Positions 12,385 to 23,080 of a stretch of DNA of 64,000 bases are shown piece by piece. The notes beneath the pieces are model-generated. The model searched no databases, was not told the DNA's origin, and saw only the letters and a program-made list of their open reading frames with translations. Positions within the stretch are counted from its first letter, which is position 1, and each line of letters begins with the position of its first letter. This stretch comes from Apricaphanius iberus (lineage: Eukaryota; Chordata; Actinopteri; Cyprinodontiformes; Aphaniidae): contig JAPXFQ010002747.1 of the NCBI GenBank assembly GCA_028564705.1, positions 310,001 to 374,000 on the forward strand, in the 5' to 3' direction. The translations under genes were made by a program, and so were the position numbers.

Positions 12385-15300
12385 TTAGGATGGGAACTGG
12401 CAGGCCGGCTCCCATGTCTCCTCCCAGATTTTTCCACTGTAAGTAAAAGTAGTGCAAAATCACATTAGAACAGGGAAAAATGGTAAGCCATTTTTACATA
12501 AAAGTTTCACAGCATATATATTTGCTTTAGTATTGTACAGTCTTGTATTATATTGTTTTTACACAAACATATACATATATAGTGCTCGACGCAATGTAAC
12601 AGATACACATCAGCCAGTCTCATCTATAAAGTCATAGAAAGTAAACTAGCCTGATTGCAGCTTACAGCTCATGAAAACCAAGAATTTCAAAATATTGTCT
12701 TCTTGACCAGTTCCCACATATTTTCTATGGGGTTCAAATGAGATGAGTTAAGCACAACAATACCATGGTAAGCAAACCAGTTACAAGCAGTTTTGGCACT
12801 GTGGCAGGTGCTGAGTCCTGCTCAGCTTGTCTGCTCTAAAATCTCCTGGTAGAAGGCCGCATTGACTCTGACAGTGTACATGAAAATTCTCTCAAGGCTG
12901 CCGTCATCCTTGTTTGTTGGAAAACGTGTGTGTTACAATATACGTTCCAATCTGTATCCACTACATATGAGATGGTTAAAAGTGGAAACAGAAAAGACAT
13001 GTATGAAGGCAATATATCAATATAAACCAGTACTTACCATGCAGAGCAAGGTAGCCATCTAACTCGTACTTCGGCTCGCCCCTACAGAAAGACACATAGA
13101 TATAATCAGGCTTGGAATTTTAGGGGCAAGGCCACTTGGCCTTCAATTGGGCATATTTGACGGGGGCACAAAGACCACACGTCAGGTAACCAAGGGAAAA
13201 GTTTACTGTACAGCAGGCTACATAAACATGATCAAAGTTGTATTTAGCCTATTCACAGCAGTAGAACTGCATCACTATATGAAACATTACAAAAACATGA
13301 AACATGACACATTAAATAGACATGTAAATCATCTGATTTTAATATTTACAGATATCTAGGCTGTATGTAACATTTATTTTCTATTTGATTGTTTTGACAG
13401 GCCATAGGCTAAATAAAAATCGCAAAGCAGAATATTGAAAGAAGGGGGCACCAAGGCCACAGTGGCCTATTTCAAAGGGTCATCCTGCAAGGGGCCATGG
13501 CTGTGTGGCCGCCGTAAAAATCCAACCCTACTTATAATACATGGATAAGGAACAAGAATATCCTAAGTTGGTAACCACTTGGTCAGTGTTTTCTGATGTT
13601 AAATGCCAGATGAGTCAGAGACAATGGAAAGATGATCAGACAGCCCAATGAAAAATATATTTTCTATATCTTACCTCATTCATCCTCCTTTCAAGGATGG
13701 TATCATAGATAAATACCTTCTGCCTACTACATTTCCGGCAACCTTAAATTACAAAAAAGAAAATATTAATACATTTTTCATAAAATCTGGGGGAAAACTT
13801 GGTTCTTGAACTTTGGAAATGTCAGAACAAGCAACAAAAACACAGCTAAATAACTAAAGAATGTATTAGCCATCAAATTCAGTGAGTTCATGGCTTAAAT
13901 GTAGCCTAATTATCCTGAGGGTTTCTTTATTTCATGACTAATAATTACAAAAAAGGGAAATTCATACATAGTGTGCTAAGACCCCAGTTCACTTACACTT
14001 TCTTTTTTTGGGAGGCGGGGGTTCGGCCAGGGCCGGGGTCTGAGACTGGGGCTGAGGCCCGGGCTGAGGCTGGGGCTGGGGCTGGCGCTGAGGCTGGGGC
14101 TCATCCAACACAGGATATAAATCTAAAAAATAAAATTGAGGCTGGGGCTGGGGCTGAGGCTGAGGCTGGGGCTGAGGCTGGGGCTGTGGCTGGGGCTGGG
14201 GCTGAGGCTGAGGCTGGGGCTGGGGCTGAGGCTGGGGCTGGGGCTGGGGCTGAGGCTGAGGCTGGGGCTGAGGCTGGGGCTGTGGCTGGGGCTGGGGCTG
14301 AGGCTGAGGCTGGGGCTGGGGCTGAGGCTGGGGCTGGGGCTGGGGCTGAGGCTGAGGCTGGGGCTGGGGCTGGGGCTGAGGCTGGGGCTGAGGCTGAGGC
14401 TGAGGCTGAGGGTGGAGGTGGTTCCCTAGAATATTAAATATGTAAGATAATTTATGATATGTACACATCAGCAAACGAAAAACTTTAAAACTGTCACAAC
14501 TTTTACTTGACACAAATCCTACCTTCTTTGAGCAAAACATAATTGTAGGCCTTTTTTATGCTGGCCACAAGTTTCTGGTTATCCTCAGTGGGTGGCAGAT
14601 GGGTCACCACATCAGCCACCCACTTTCCAGAGGCTTTCTCCCTCCTGGCATACAGCAAAATTGGGGCATAGCCCAATGCACTTAATTTTTTCACCTGTAA
14701 TAAATAAATGTAGATAAGCAAACATTAGTTTTTCCAACTGCATTATTCTTCCATCATATTGAAAAGAAAATTGCATCAAATACATTACAGCTACTGTTCT
14801 TAATATGCAGGTACACAAATAACATGATCAATCTTAACAGCTTTTCTCTCTTAGAAACAACATTACATATGTACTCTATACCAGTGGTTCTCAAAGTGGG
14901 GTACACCACTCATGGCCAAGGGGTCCACAAAACAATTTGCTTTGAATGTTAAAGTTGTGCTTTATCGATGAAAAATGCTTATCAATGACAAGGTAATAAT
15001 CTAGAATCTTGTTATAGGAACTTGATTCTAAATGTGCTAATGACTCAAAACATTAACATTTAACTTTTCTGTGATTATGACTAATCAGATCAATCTGTTG
15101 TGAATCACTTCTAGTAGTTAGCGATATGGGAGGGGGGACTTTTGAAATAGTCTTCCCTCCACAATAAGGGAATCCCCCACATACTGTGTTTTTAAGGACA
15201 ACTAAAAAAATGGCGCAGAACAAATCAAAATTGCGATTACAAACTAGACTTGAGACTAATTGAACACAACTTTTTATTGCATTATTCCTGTCTGGGTCTG

Positions 15301-17014
15301 GTGTCCTTCTGATTGTGTAATTTATTGTGCTGTGTGTAGTGTCTCTTCTTTTCATATCTTTTCTATTTAGTTATTAGGAACAGATGCAAATTAGCAGCTT
15401 TGCCAAATTCCAGCATGTTTACAGAGATGTTTAAATATTGATGTTCATAAATGTGCACTGCCCCTATCCAAAAAAAAGTGTCTGCCAAATCCCAAAACCA
15501 TAACCGTATCGATTGGAAACATACAAAACAAAATATGCTAACAAAAATGCATTTTGACTGGACTCCCTCTTGATGGCCATCTATCCACCTGATTTAAACA
15601 CTCTCTACCTGTCTCTCCCCACAGCAAATGTAGCTTGGGGGACAAACAGAAACCGTCCTTTGGGAATGCCACCAACCAACGTAACATAGCCAACCGCTCT
15701 ACAGAACCTGGTCTCAATCCTACTCCGGTAGATATGGTTGAATCCCTTCCACTCTTTAACGCAACATTATTATCTCCCCAAATGCTTTTTTAAGTTTTGG
15801 CTTTGATATAGGACACCTGGAATATAGTCACACATATGTTGCACACAGCATGGCTATCACGCATGTCCTGAGGTATTTTGCCACGTCAGTCATGCACTTT
15901 CTCTAAAATGAACGGAAGGCACTATTAGTGTGATTTGTAATATTCATATGTAGGGGTGGGTGGTAGTGCAAGCCTTTTATCTACTCACATAATCATGCAA
16001 GACTGGCTTTATAGTGACTGGATCTGAATTCTGGTATCTGCCTTTAGCAGAGAGTTCAGTAGCATGCATAGGTTTTGTTTTTTTACAACGTAGCCGGTTT
16101 TGTATGTCAATAAATGGACATAAGTGCCTGGTCAATAAGAAAGTCTATTCCATGCATGTCAGGCAAATGACAAAGAACTAAAAATCATATGATACACCAA
16201 ATCCATCTATGCCTACCTCAAATTAATTCACTAACAGATTAAACGTCTTTTTGTAAAATTAGGTCCTATCACACGATATTAATTAAAGTGAAGCAAATCA
16301 TTAATGCTTAATGAAATATGAGCTTTTGTACTTACTGCAATATGGGCAGAGTCCACCACTCTTCCAGCGTTCCTGTTTCTCAGGACCCCTTCTCCCCACT
16401 TCCTGTCCAGGGACACTGTTTTGGCCTTTAGTTTGCCTTTCTTTGGCAGAGCATTAAAACAGGAACTGCAGGTTTTTCTGCTCACCTGGGTTGATAAAAG
16501 TATACCAAAGTGAGAATTCTGATCCACAGTCAAATAGAAGAAGTACAATAAAGGATACAGAGATTAATTTGGCTGTACACAGGAAAGAGGCACAAATGAA
16601 GCACAACGCAATTCTGAATATTTGTCTCTGGATTGACACAAGATTATCCAGAGTTTAAGTACACAACAGATGGCAAAGGAAAGATAATCATACAGTGAAA
16701 GTGGCAGAGGTACGAGACACCCAAGCTACTCTAATCAATGATGCCCATGGCGTTTGGTGCAAAACAAGCTATCACAATTTATGTCAATCCAAACATCTTA
16801 TATTATCCCTGTTTTGGTATGCAGTACAGATATCATACATAGTAATTTTGTAGGAGCATACTTTGGTGTCCACGTGACCTACTAATGAGAAATGTAGAAC
16901 ATTAAAACCACGTATTGGAATATTGGATAAAGGTCCAAATGCTCTATTCCACTTTTCCCTCACCTGGTTAGGTGCTTGGCAGGAGGGGCAGGGCCTAGAG
17001 ATTTTTTTAGTCAT
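12385..17014 (-). CDS. Transposon accessory protein: zinc ribbon, Pro-Gln repeat, chromodomain-like
   Basis: Seven coding exons on the minus strand with consistent phases: 17014-16964, 16485-16336, 14694-14523, 14425-13997, 13742-13675, 13081-13038, 12436-12385; 966 nt, 321 aa, stop TAA. A non-coding first exon probably ends at 17903 in the right inverted repeat, and the ATG exon opens at 17022 behind a TG-rich acceptor. Residues 9-26 form a zinc ribbon (C9-x2-C12-x10-C23-x2-C26). Residues 68-125 are a well-formed globular block I do not recognise. Residues 130-221 are 46 Pro-Gln pairs. PPPPKKRK (260-267) looks like a nuclear signal. Residues 277-315 ([11 protein letters not shown] ... EVRVRW ... 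ETWEP) match the chromodomain pattern, split over three exons, with C269-x2-C272 before and C302-x2-C305 inside. Role is inferred: a nuclear, chromatin-reading partner of the KDZ transposase. The chromodomain call could be wrong and the four cysteines may instead define a treble-clef-like zinc finger. Confidence 0.72.
12650..12960 (-). pseudogene. Tc1/mariner transposase relic
   Basis: On the minus strand one frame carries a short stretch ending [14 protein letters not shown], the classic motif before the last catalytic residue of Tc1 transposases, preceded by an [13 protein letters not shown] stretch and a CHSAKTA segment where QQDNAPxHxA is expected. An internal stop and a deletion make it dead. 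It lies in the last intron of the accessory gene. Confidence 0.6.
14137..14412. repeat. Coding minisatellite (GGCTGG/GGCTGA hexamers)
   Basis: Forty-six hexamers of the form GGCTGG, GGCTGA or GGCTGT in the plus sense encode uninterrupted Pro-Gln on the minus strand within exon 4 of the accessory gene. A second, shorter run follows at about 14035-14100. Every other frame is also open here, which explains overlapping open frames on the plus strand that are not genes. Confidence 0.9.
14881..14960 (+). repeat. hAT-like terminus fragment
   Basis: CAGTGGTTCTCAAAGTGGGG is the typical 5' end of non-autonomous hAT elements of vertebrates. It sits in intron 2 of the accessory gene. I did not find the opposite end, so its extent is unknown. 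Confidence 0.4.
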
Positions 17015-17024
17015 GGTGATATCT

Positions 17025-17071
17025 ACACACACACACACACACACACCCACACACACACACACACACACACA
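17025..17071. repeat. (AC)n microsatellite
   Basis: A 47-bp AC tract with one CCC interruption. On the minus strand it is a TG tract ending TGTGTAG, immediately before the exon that carries the accessory-gene ATG at 17014, so it takes the place of the polypyrimidine tract. Confidence 0.9.
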
Positions 17072-17889
17072 GCAAAAATAGAGAGTCAAAGGGAAAGATA
17101 GAAGGATCAAAAACTGTTCTGCATTATTGATGAGGCACACATGACTCTGTAATCCTGTCCCATGCCTCTTGCCTACTGTCCATAGCCTTTGCCCTCCCCC
17201 ACTTACCTACACCCAAACCATAACCCTAATCCATGATTACTATCGTGGGACAGTAGGCAACTGCTCCAGACCCAACCACAACCTAACATTTAATACTAAA
17301 ATCTAACCTTTACCCATTGAACAGTTGGCAAATTGTACAGGACAATGTGGGTCAATAAGCATATGCTAAAGGCACTTGGGGTATTCAGAATAAATTACAA
17401 CACAATCTCACATATACCTGTTCCTGGGAATAGCCCCCATAGTAACTCAAATATGATGTTTGATTATACAATTTATGATGGTACCCTTCATGAAAATGAA
17501 TTGGCGGCTACATGTTGGCTACACTATTTCCCCAGGTGCAACAAGTTATAATTCAATATCTTGATTGATTTAATACTTGCCATAATACACTCAAGACTAT
17601 GCTAAAAAATGCAAATATGTATTTTCATAACACGATTGTTTCCTTAATTGCTATATGAATTTTATTCCTGCTATCTACCAACCAAATGAAAACGATTGAG
17701 CAGCTAACTTTAAGGTTAACTGTCAACTAAGTTAGCTTACCAAGTGCTTCACATTTGCAACGACCATGCACTTATATCATATATTTTCAGTGCACTTTAG
17801 AGAGTGTTAACAAACAAAACTCTATCATTTTCCATGTGTCATTTTCTCATTCACATTTTTGTACGCTAAAGTCAGGCTTTATAAAGGCT

Positions 17890-18055
17890 GTAGGCTACCT
17901 ACCGTTCAGTCCAGAAGCGCAATGATCCCGGCGATCGTCGCGTACATTGACGGCATCGCTGATGATGGACTTGATTGGCCACCATGACTCCCAGATACAC
18001 AGTCAAATAAGTCAAATAAATTAAATAAATTCAATAAATTAAATAATTATTAGTT

Positions 18056-18092
<37 letters not shown>

Positions 18093-18510
18093 TATTATTA
18101 TTATATTATTTTACGTAGGCTACATCGACTACAAAGTGAAATGAATCAAATAAATTAAATTATTATCATTATTAGTTGTAGTAGTATCATTATTATTATT
18201 ATTAGCCTATAGGTTACCTAACGTATACGCTGAAAAAAAATATTCAAGATCAAATTAACCAAAGGTAGATGGTCTGCGAGTTATTTTTAGATCATGACCA
18301 ATCAAGTGACGACATCACATTTGATGGACATGATTTCCCTTCCGTCTATATCTGACGGTAGGGATTAGTCATAATGTCTATGTGAACGGAACCACCCGCG
18401 TTGAAAAACAACGCAAAAGGTGCACCGCTTTCGTTGGAACTTGACGCGAGGGATCACTGACCATGCGTCACACCTTTGACGAGAAGGGAGTGAGACTGTG
18501 TTGGGCTGTC
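17890..18510. repeat. Right long inverted repeat with minus-strand first exon
   Basis: Reverse complement of the left repeat at 2752-3040 in two blocks: 18341-18505 (strong match) and about 17895-17965, separated by AT-rich inserted sequence with ATT tracts. The inner block contains GGGATCATTGCGCTTCT and a splice donor on the minus strand (ends at 17903, GTAGGT follows), corresponding to the transposase first exon. No TATAAATA is kept on this side; CTAAAAATAAC near 18285 is the nearest TATA-like sequence. Confidence 0.75.
18058..18110. repeat. (ATT)n microsatellite
   Basis: ATT repeats with an ACT interruption, followed by a second short tract at about 18188-18205. They lie between the two blocks of the right inverted repeat. 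Confidence 0.9.
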
Positions 18511-18743
18511 ACATGACAAAAGAACTGGGACCTGAAAACGGACGCAGCAGCTGAGTGAGTCATGAACGAATCATTTCTGTTTCCTGTCTTGCTGCTGACT
18601 GAGCTCAGGCAGCTGCTGACATGTGGCAAGAGAAGGTACTGCATGACAATGAACGAATCGCTCACTGAGAGGACTCGTTACTCTCGGGTCGTATAAAAGA
18701 TTAGTTCATTTTGAACGAATCGTTCACGAACGACACATCACTA

Positions 18744-18751
18744 CTTGTGTC
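18744..18751. other. Target-site duplication, right copy
   Basis: Exact repeat of the 8-mer CTTGTGTC found at 1359-1366, directly after the right terminus of the giant element. Confidence 0.85.
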
Positions 18752-18830
18752 GTATATTGCAAGACTGAGATAAGTGCAGGCAAACTTTTTGCTCCACTGA
18801 GTCATTTTCTTGGGGGTCCCACTGGAAAGA
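18752..18830. repeat. Repeat block hit by the giant transposon (right half)
   Basis: Continuation of the block at 1170-1366. It aligns with 27643-27705: GACTGAGATAAG versus AACTGTGAAG, and TTTTTGCTCCACTGAGTCAT versus TTTCACTCCAATGACTGAT. Confidence 0.5.
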
Positions 18831-19249
18831 CATTTATCTCTCTTGAATACAAATATTTCATAAAGAATGTTAGAAATAAATTATTTTAAACTATATGTTA
18901 TTTGAGCCTTTCCGAATGCAGTATTCGTGTTCAGTTCCAACCCCATCTTATACCAGTTTCTTAATAGGGAAATATTATAGAGGCTCATACGTGTAAGATG
19001 CCCTGCAGCCAGGATACACAAACCTCTCATTATTTTCATAAATAGTAAAAAGGAATGCAGTAAAGGTCAACGAGAACAGGAGATGAACTCAGGACTGCTG
19101 CGTCATGGACTAAGGGTCCATACATGATGGCCTGTACTGACCACGACACCACGCAATGCCTCAGAACCCTGAATTTCTAACTTGGAACTCTGAATTCAGA
19201 GGATGTTCCTGTTAATTTTTTTTTCAAACCATTATTTCTCTGCACATCT

Positions 19250-19682
19250 AAAACGAGTCATTGTTGGTTGATTTGTGTTGGCTTGCCTTTCTCTTTCTTG
19301 TGTCAGCCATTATCTGGAAGCAGCAGGATCTGATAAATTGTTGGGCCAGGTGCCAACTGTACGTTTAAAGCCAGACAAGCCAGACTAATCTTCCAAGAAT
19401 CAAAGTTTTCACCCACATGGTGTTAAGGTATTTTATCTGCATATTCAAGGAAAAAAATCAGAGTTTGCTTAGCAGAGAGAGTCTTTGATGAAAAAATCTG
19501 CACAAAACTAAATCTGTCATGACAGGTAGTTTTATTTGGAAAAGGTTTTGCAGTGGTGTGTAAAATGAGCCTGCGTCCTAACTAGAGTTCAACTAGGAAT
19601 TTTCTTTCATCCCTTCTATCTTCATTCTGTAAGCAAAACCTCGGAGGAGAAGGACTGAACCGACTCGTTTCTGGAAGACAAA
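19250..19682 (+). promoter_or_regulatory. Duplicated upstream region of receptor 1
   Basis: This block (from CATTGTTGGTTGATTTGTG) aligns with 22660-23080 before receptor 2, sharing TTGCCTTTCTCTT, GCCATTAT, AAAGCCAGAC and GTTAGGATATTTTAT-like segments. A CCTC-GAGGAGAA segment and GACAAAATGAATAA around the start codon recur in front of all receptor copies. A 5' untranslated exon junction may lie near the GAGGAGAA segment, but I cannot fix it. No clear TATA box was seen. Confidence 0.5.
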
Positions 19683-20678
19683 ATGAATAACAGCAGCTGT
19701 CCTGTACCAAATAAGGAATTATTTAAAGATACTGTACTACCTGTTATTTACATCATGGTATTTATTGTCGGACTGGGGCTGAATACATGGGGGATAAAGT
19801 CCTTGCTGCATAACTGGAAGAAACATCAAAGTATTAATATTCTTGTTTTTAATCTTGGACTAGCAGACATATTGTATCTCCTAACTCATCCCTTTCTGAT
19901 AGTCTACTACTTTAAAGGGAATCAATGGATCTTTGGAGAGGATTTCTGCATGGTCACAAGATTCTGCTCTTACTTGAACTTATACGGCAGCATCGGGTTC
20001 CTCACCTGTATCAGTGTATACAGATACCTGGCCATCGTCCATCCAACAAGAGTAATGGGGAAACTAACTACGACTCACTCCATGATCATCTCAGCCGTGG
20101 TGTGGATTTTTGTGAGTGCTCAAAGTCTTCCAGACATGTTTTACCAAAAAACATTTGAAAATATGAAATGCTTTGACACCACATCTGATGAACATATCAA
20201 GAGCTATCTGAAATATTCCATCACATTGACGTTCTTTGGATTCTGCATCCCTTTTGTCATCATTGTGGGCTGCTACGGACACGTGACTCTCGTTATCTGC
20301 AGCTCAAATACAATAAAAAAGGAGCTGAAACTGCAAATCTTAAAGCTGTTACTTTTCTTGATTATTCTTTTCCTTCTTTGTTATGCACCCTACCATGTAT
20401 TCAAGAACCTTAATTTGTATTCCAGGTTTCTGAGGACTCAGAATATATGCAGTACATGGAATTCTGCAGTATTCGGTGCCCATCAAGTGAGTCGTGGTCT
20501 TGTGAGCCTAAACAACGCTCTCAACCCGTTGGTTTACCTGCATGTTTATGAAGACATGGGTACTCAGCTCAGGCAGCTGCTGCAGGGAGGTCAACAGATA
20601 TTCAGTCACTTGTTCAAGCCAAAATCCGGCTCTGTGTCTGTAGCACAAACTGAGCAAGAGCCTGAAATTCCTTTATAA
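19683..20678 (+). CDS. P2Y purinoceptor 1-like GPCR, copy 1
   Basis: Intronless class A receptor of 331 aa, a usual length for P2Y receptors. Seven hydrophobic segments are evident. Nucleotide-receptor hallmarks: HVFK at 238-241 in TM6 (H-x-x-K), Q268-V-S-R271 in TM7 (Q-x-x-R), and four extracellular cysteines (C6, C89, C163, C256) that pair in P2Y1 as N-terminus to loop 3 and TM3 to loop 2. The second loop CFDTTSDEH closely resembles P2Y1. The TM3 end is VYRYLAIVHP, so Tyr replaces the Asp of DRY; TM7 ends NPLVY. It should sit in the plasma membrane and couple nucleotide binding to G proteins; ligand and coupling are inferred. The start matches the other copies in the conserved GACAAAATGAATAA context, and AATAAA follows at 20887. 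Confidence 0.92.
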   Translation: MNNSSCPVPNKELFKDTVLPVIYIMVFIVGLGLNTWGIKSLLHNWKKHQSINILVFNLGLADILYLLTHPFLIVYYFKGNQWIFGEDFCMVTRFCSYLNLYGSIGFLTCISVYRYLAIVHPTRVMGKLTTTHSMIISAVVWIFVSAQSLPDMFYQKTFENMKCFDTTSDEHIKSYLKYSITLTFFGFCIPFVIIVGCYGHVTLVICSSNTIKKELKLQILKLLLFLIILFLLCYAPYHVFKNLNLYSRFLRTQNICSTWNSAVFGAHQVSRGLVSLNNALNPLVYLHVYEDMGTQLRQLLQGGQQIFSHLFKPKSGSVSVAQTEQEPEIPL

Positions 20679-20886
20679 AAGCAAGTGTGGTTTTTTTTAC
20701 ATGTCCTGTCTAGCAGTTTGCTTCTCAGAATTGGTGTCTGAGTACCAAGCACAAGCCCAACAGATTACTTTCCCAAGCAGAGCATTACAACTATGCTATA
20801 ATACTCTACTTGATTTATATGTATAAGGCTGAAAGTCCTTTGTAAAAGCAGGTGTTTTCATTTTTTTATTAATTTATGGTGTTATG

Positions 20887-20892
20887 AATAAA
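20887..20892 (+). terminator. Poly(A) signal of receptor 1
   Basis: AATAAA about 210 bases after the stop codon, followed by a T/G-rich stretch (TGTGCTGTATGTTTTGTATT). Confidence 0.6.
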
Positions 20893-20899
20893 ATAGTTT

Positions 20900-22655
20900 A
20901 ACTGTGCTGTATGTTTTGTATTCTCCTAACTTAAAACGTTTTGTTGCTAGACGCTAGAGAATTCATAATACAATAGAAACATAAACCGAGCTAAATCAGT
21001 TTCACTGTCACAGCTGGGCAGGAATAACAGATAATGTGTTGAATGTGCAGTCTCTTTTTAAACAATTAGATTCAATATATTGTTGCTACTTTGTTCTTAC
21101 TGATATAGTCTACCTGTCTTTAAACTGTCTTAATGAATATATTTATGTAATTGTGTGGATTTTTCTAAACGCTTGCTACTATATGATAAGGTTTGGATCA
21201 TAGCATTACTTCCTCACTTTTCCATCACTTTTCCTGGGATTTTGGGTGTTATTGTGTGTCTCTGGTACATATACATGCATAAAAATCTGGTAAAAAACAA
21301 ACATCCATGCTTTTTTAAGTGAGATTGGGGTTTCTTATTTGATCCTGCATTCAGTCTCTGATTGAGCTGTTCAAAATCTGTCTGGCTTTCTACGTCACAA
21401 ACAGAAATATTGGAATATCCAAACCTTCACAGAGCGCTGTCTCCATCCACCAAGTACAGCAGTAAAGAGAGCATAAGTGTGCTTTACTTAATATAGTAAC
21501 ATAAGCCCCAATACATAAGGGATTTTGACATGGGGAACTACAAATATGTGCTTCAAGAATGTCCCCTTTTATTTTGAAAGCTTTTGATTAAACTTCGGGA
21601 CCTGACAGTGGAGGGGACCTCCAAGTGCAGGTCTGCAAGGGAGGGTCCTGAGAGTGGAGGTCTGCAGACAGACCCCTCTCAAATAATTGACTCTATATTT
21701 GAGTTAAACGTCAACATACCTCCAGTGAAGTGAAATAAGCAGATTCTGTCATGACACTTTGGCATCCAGGATCTGGATGGATCATCTGCTCTAACTCTCT
21801 TCATGTCTATAAACCATAGCCTTCAGCATGTTTCATCAAATGGAAACCTATAAAATTTTATTACTATCCATTTTTTTCCTCTATTTGTGCAGCCTACATT
21901 GCTGCACGTGTTAACCATGCTGTTAGATTTTACTTCACTGACATTTAGCCCAATCTGTTGTCAACTGTCAGCTAACAACAGTGGTAGCTTATCGCGTATA
22001 GACGTTGATTTCAAGATCTAATCCTCTTCTCCTTGATGACTGGCCTTTAACCTCCTTTCTAGGGAGCTACATTGATGTTGTAAATACATGCTGAATACAC
22101 CAATAATTAACCTAGCTGTTGTTTGACTAGCTGTTGTTAACTCCATCCGGATGTTTTATGTATATTATGGACAGATATCTACATCTAAGACCAGCTGAAA
22201 AAATGAGCAAATTTCTTGTTAGTTTATGCTATTGCTATTGAGTCAGATCTTGGAATAAGCACACTTACTGTAAAACACAACAGTGTGATGTTGCATAATA
22301 GAAATTATCTGGTATTTTCTATTTTTTTTTTGCCGTAATTTGTGACCTAACTAATTACACTTGGCAGTGTGAGCTGTTACAATTAAATTTCTGTGCATTT
22401 TTTGTATTCAAACATTCAATAAGGTCATTACCTTACAGAGTTTTTAGGGTACATTTTGTGACATTTATTCAGTAAGAAAATACTTTATTAACATACTCTT
22501 AACTGTATTTAATATCTGTGATAGCCATGTCAGAAACCCAGGTTTGGATGGCAAAAAACACTTGAATTTCTAAATTGAAATTATAAATTATGGGAATGTT
22601 ACTGTCAATTTTAGTACATTTCAAACCTCATAAATACTGATTTCTTGGTAAATCT
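20900..22655. other. Intergenic, nothing recognised
   Basis: AT-rich sequence between receptors 1 and 2. A GGAGG-rich segment at 21610-21670 contains a short internal near-repeat (GTGGAGG...GTCTGCA). I see no gene, RNA or element ends. Confidence 0.5.
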
Positions 22656-22659
22656 AAAA

Positions 22660-23080
22660 ATGATTGATCATTCATTGATTTGTGCTGGTTTGCCTTTCTC
22701 TTCTGTGCAAGCCATTATGTGAAAGGAGCATGATGTGCTTAAATATTGCCCAATGCCTGATGTCAACTTTAAGTGTAAAGCCAGACTTTTCTCCATTAAT
22801 GATACTTATAACCTAAGTGGAGTTAGGATATTTTATATGTTATATTTCAAAAAGGCTCTTGAATTCATATCTCTTTGAGCAGGGAGAGGTTTTGACTATA
22901 AAACGTGTTCAAGCCTGTCATGACAAGGAGCTCTCCTTCTTTTGTAATGATATGAAAAATGTGCCTACAGCTAGGTTGGAGTTTGAAGAGGAAGTAGGTT
23001 GTTTTCATCCCTTCGGTCTTCACTATTTGAACAGAGCCTCAGAGGAGAAGAGCAGAACTAATTTCTTCCTTAATGACAAA
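22660..23080 (+). promoter_or_regulatory. Duplicated upstream region of receptor 2
   Basis: Paralogous to 19250-19682. The reading frame is open from 22817 into the receptor, but this part aligns with non-coding sequence before receptor 1 and encodes nothing receptor-like, so I treat it as 5' untranslated. Confidence 0.55.

Larger units (their letters stand above)
1367..18743. mobile_element. 17.4-kb KDZ/Zisupton-like DNA transposon with two genes
   Basis: The element starts TAGTGATGGG and ends CACATCACTA, so the outermost 8 bases are inverted (TAGTGATG). It is flanked by an exact 8-bp duplication. The plus-strand gene inside is a KDZ-type transposase; a convergent minus-strand gene encodes a chromodomain-like accessory protein. 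Long inverted repeats (left about 2752-3040, right about 17890-18510) lie inside the termini, and the outermost regions are rich in the decamer TGAACGAATC. Younger insertions (two LINE tails, a Tc1 relic, microsatellites) and a probable frameshift near the transposase 3' end suggest this copy is no longer young. The transposase family is established (Kyakuja-Dileera-Zisupton); assigning the minus-strand gene to the same element rests on its lying within the ends and sharing their mirrored promoter. Confidence 0.85.

Noticed and set aside
13934..14437. Plus-strand frames rich in Gly-Ala-Glu or Gly-Leu-Arg across the hexamer repeat
   Set aside because: By-products of the minisatellite. Only the minus-strand Pro-Gln frame is joined by splice sites in phase to neighbouring exons.
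1367..18743. Reading the whole unit as a hAT transposon because of the 8-bp duplication and terminal sequence
   Set aside because: The encoded transposase has the CxC cluster and KDZ core motifs and no hAT dimerisation or BED domain, so KDZ is the better fit.
22817..23080. 88-residue N-terminal extension of receptor 2
   Set aside because: The region aligns with untranslated sequence before receptor 1 and has no receptor-like features; the conserved start context is at 23081.
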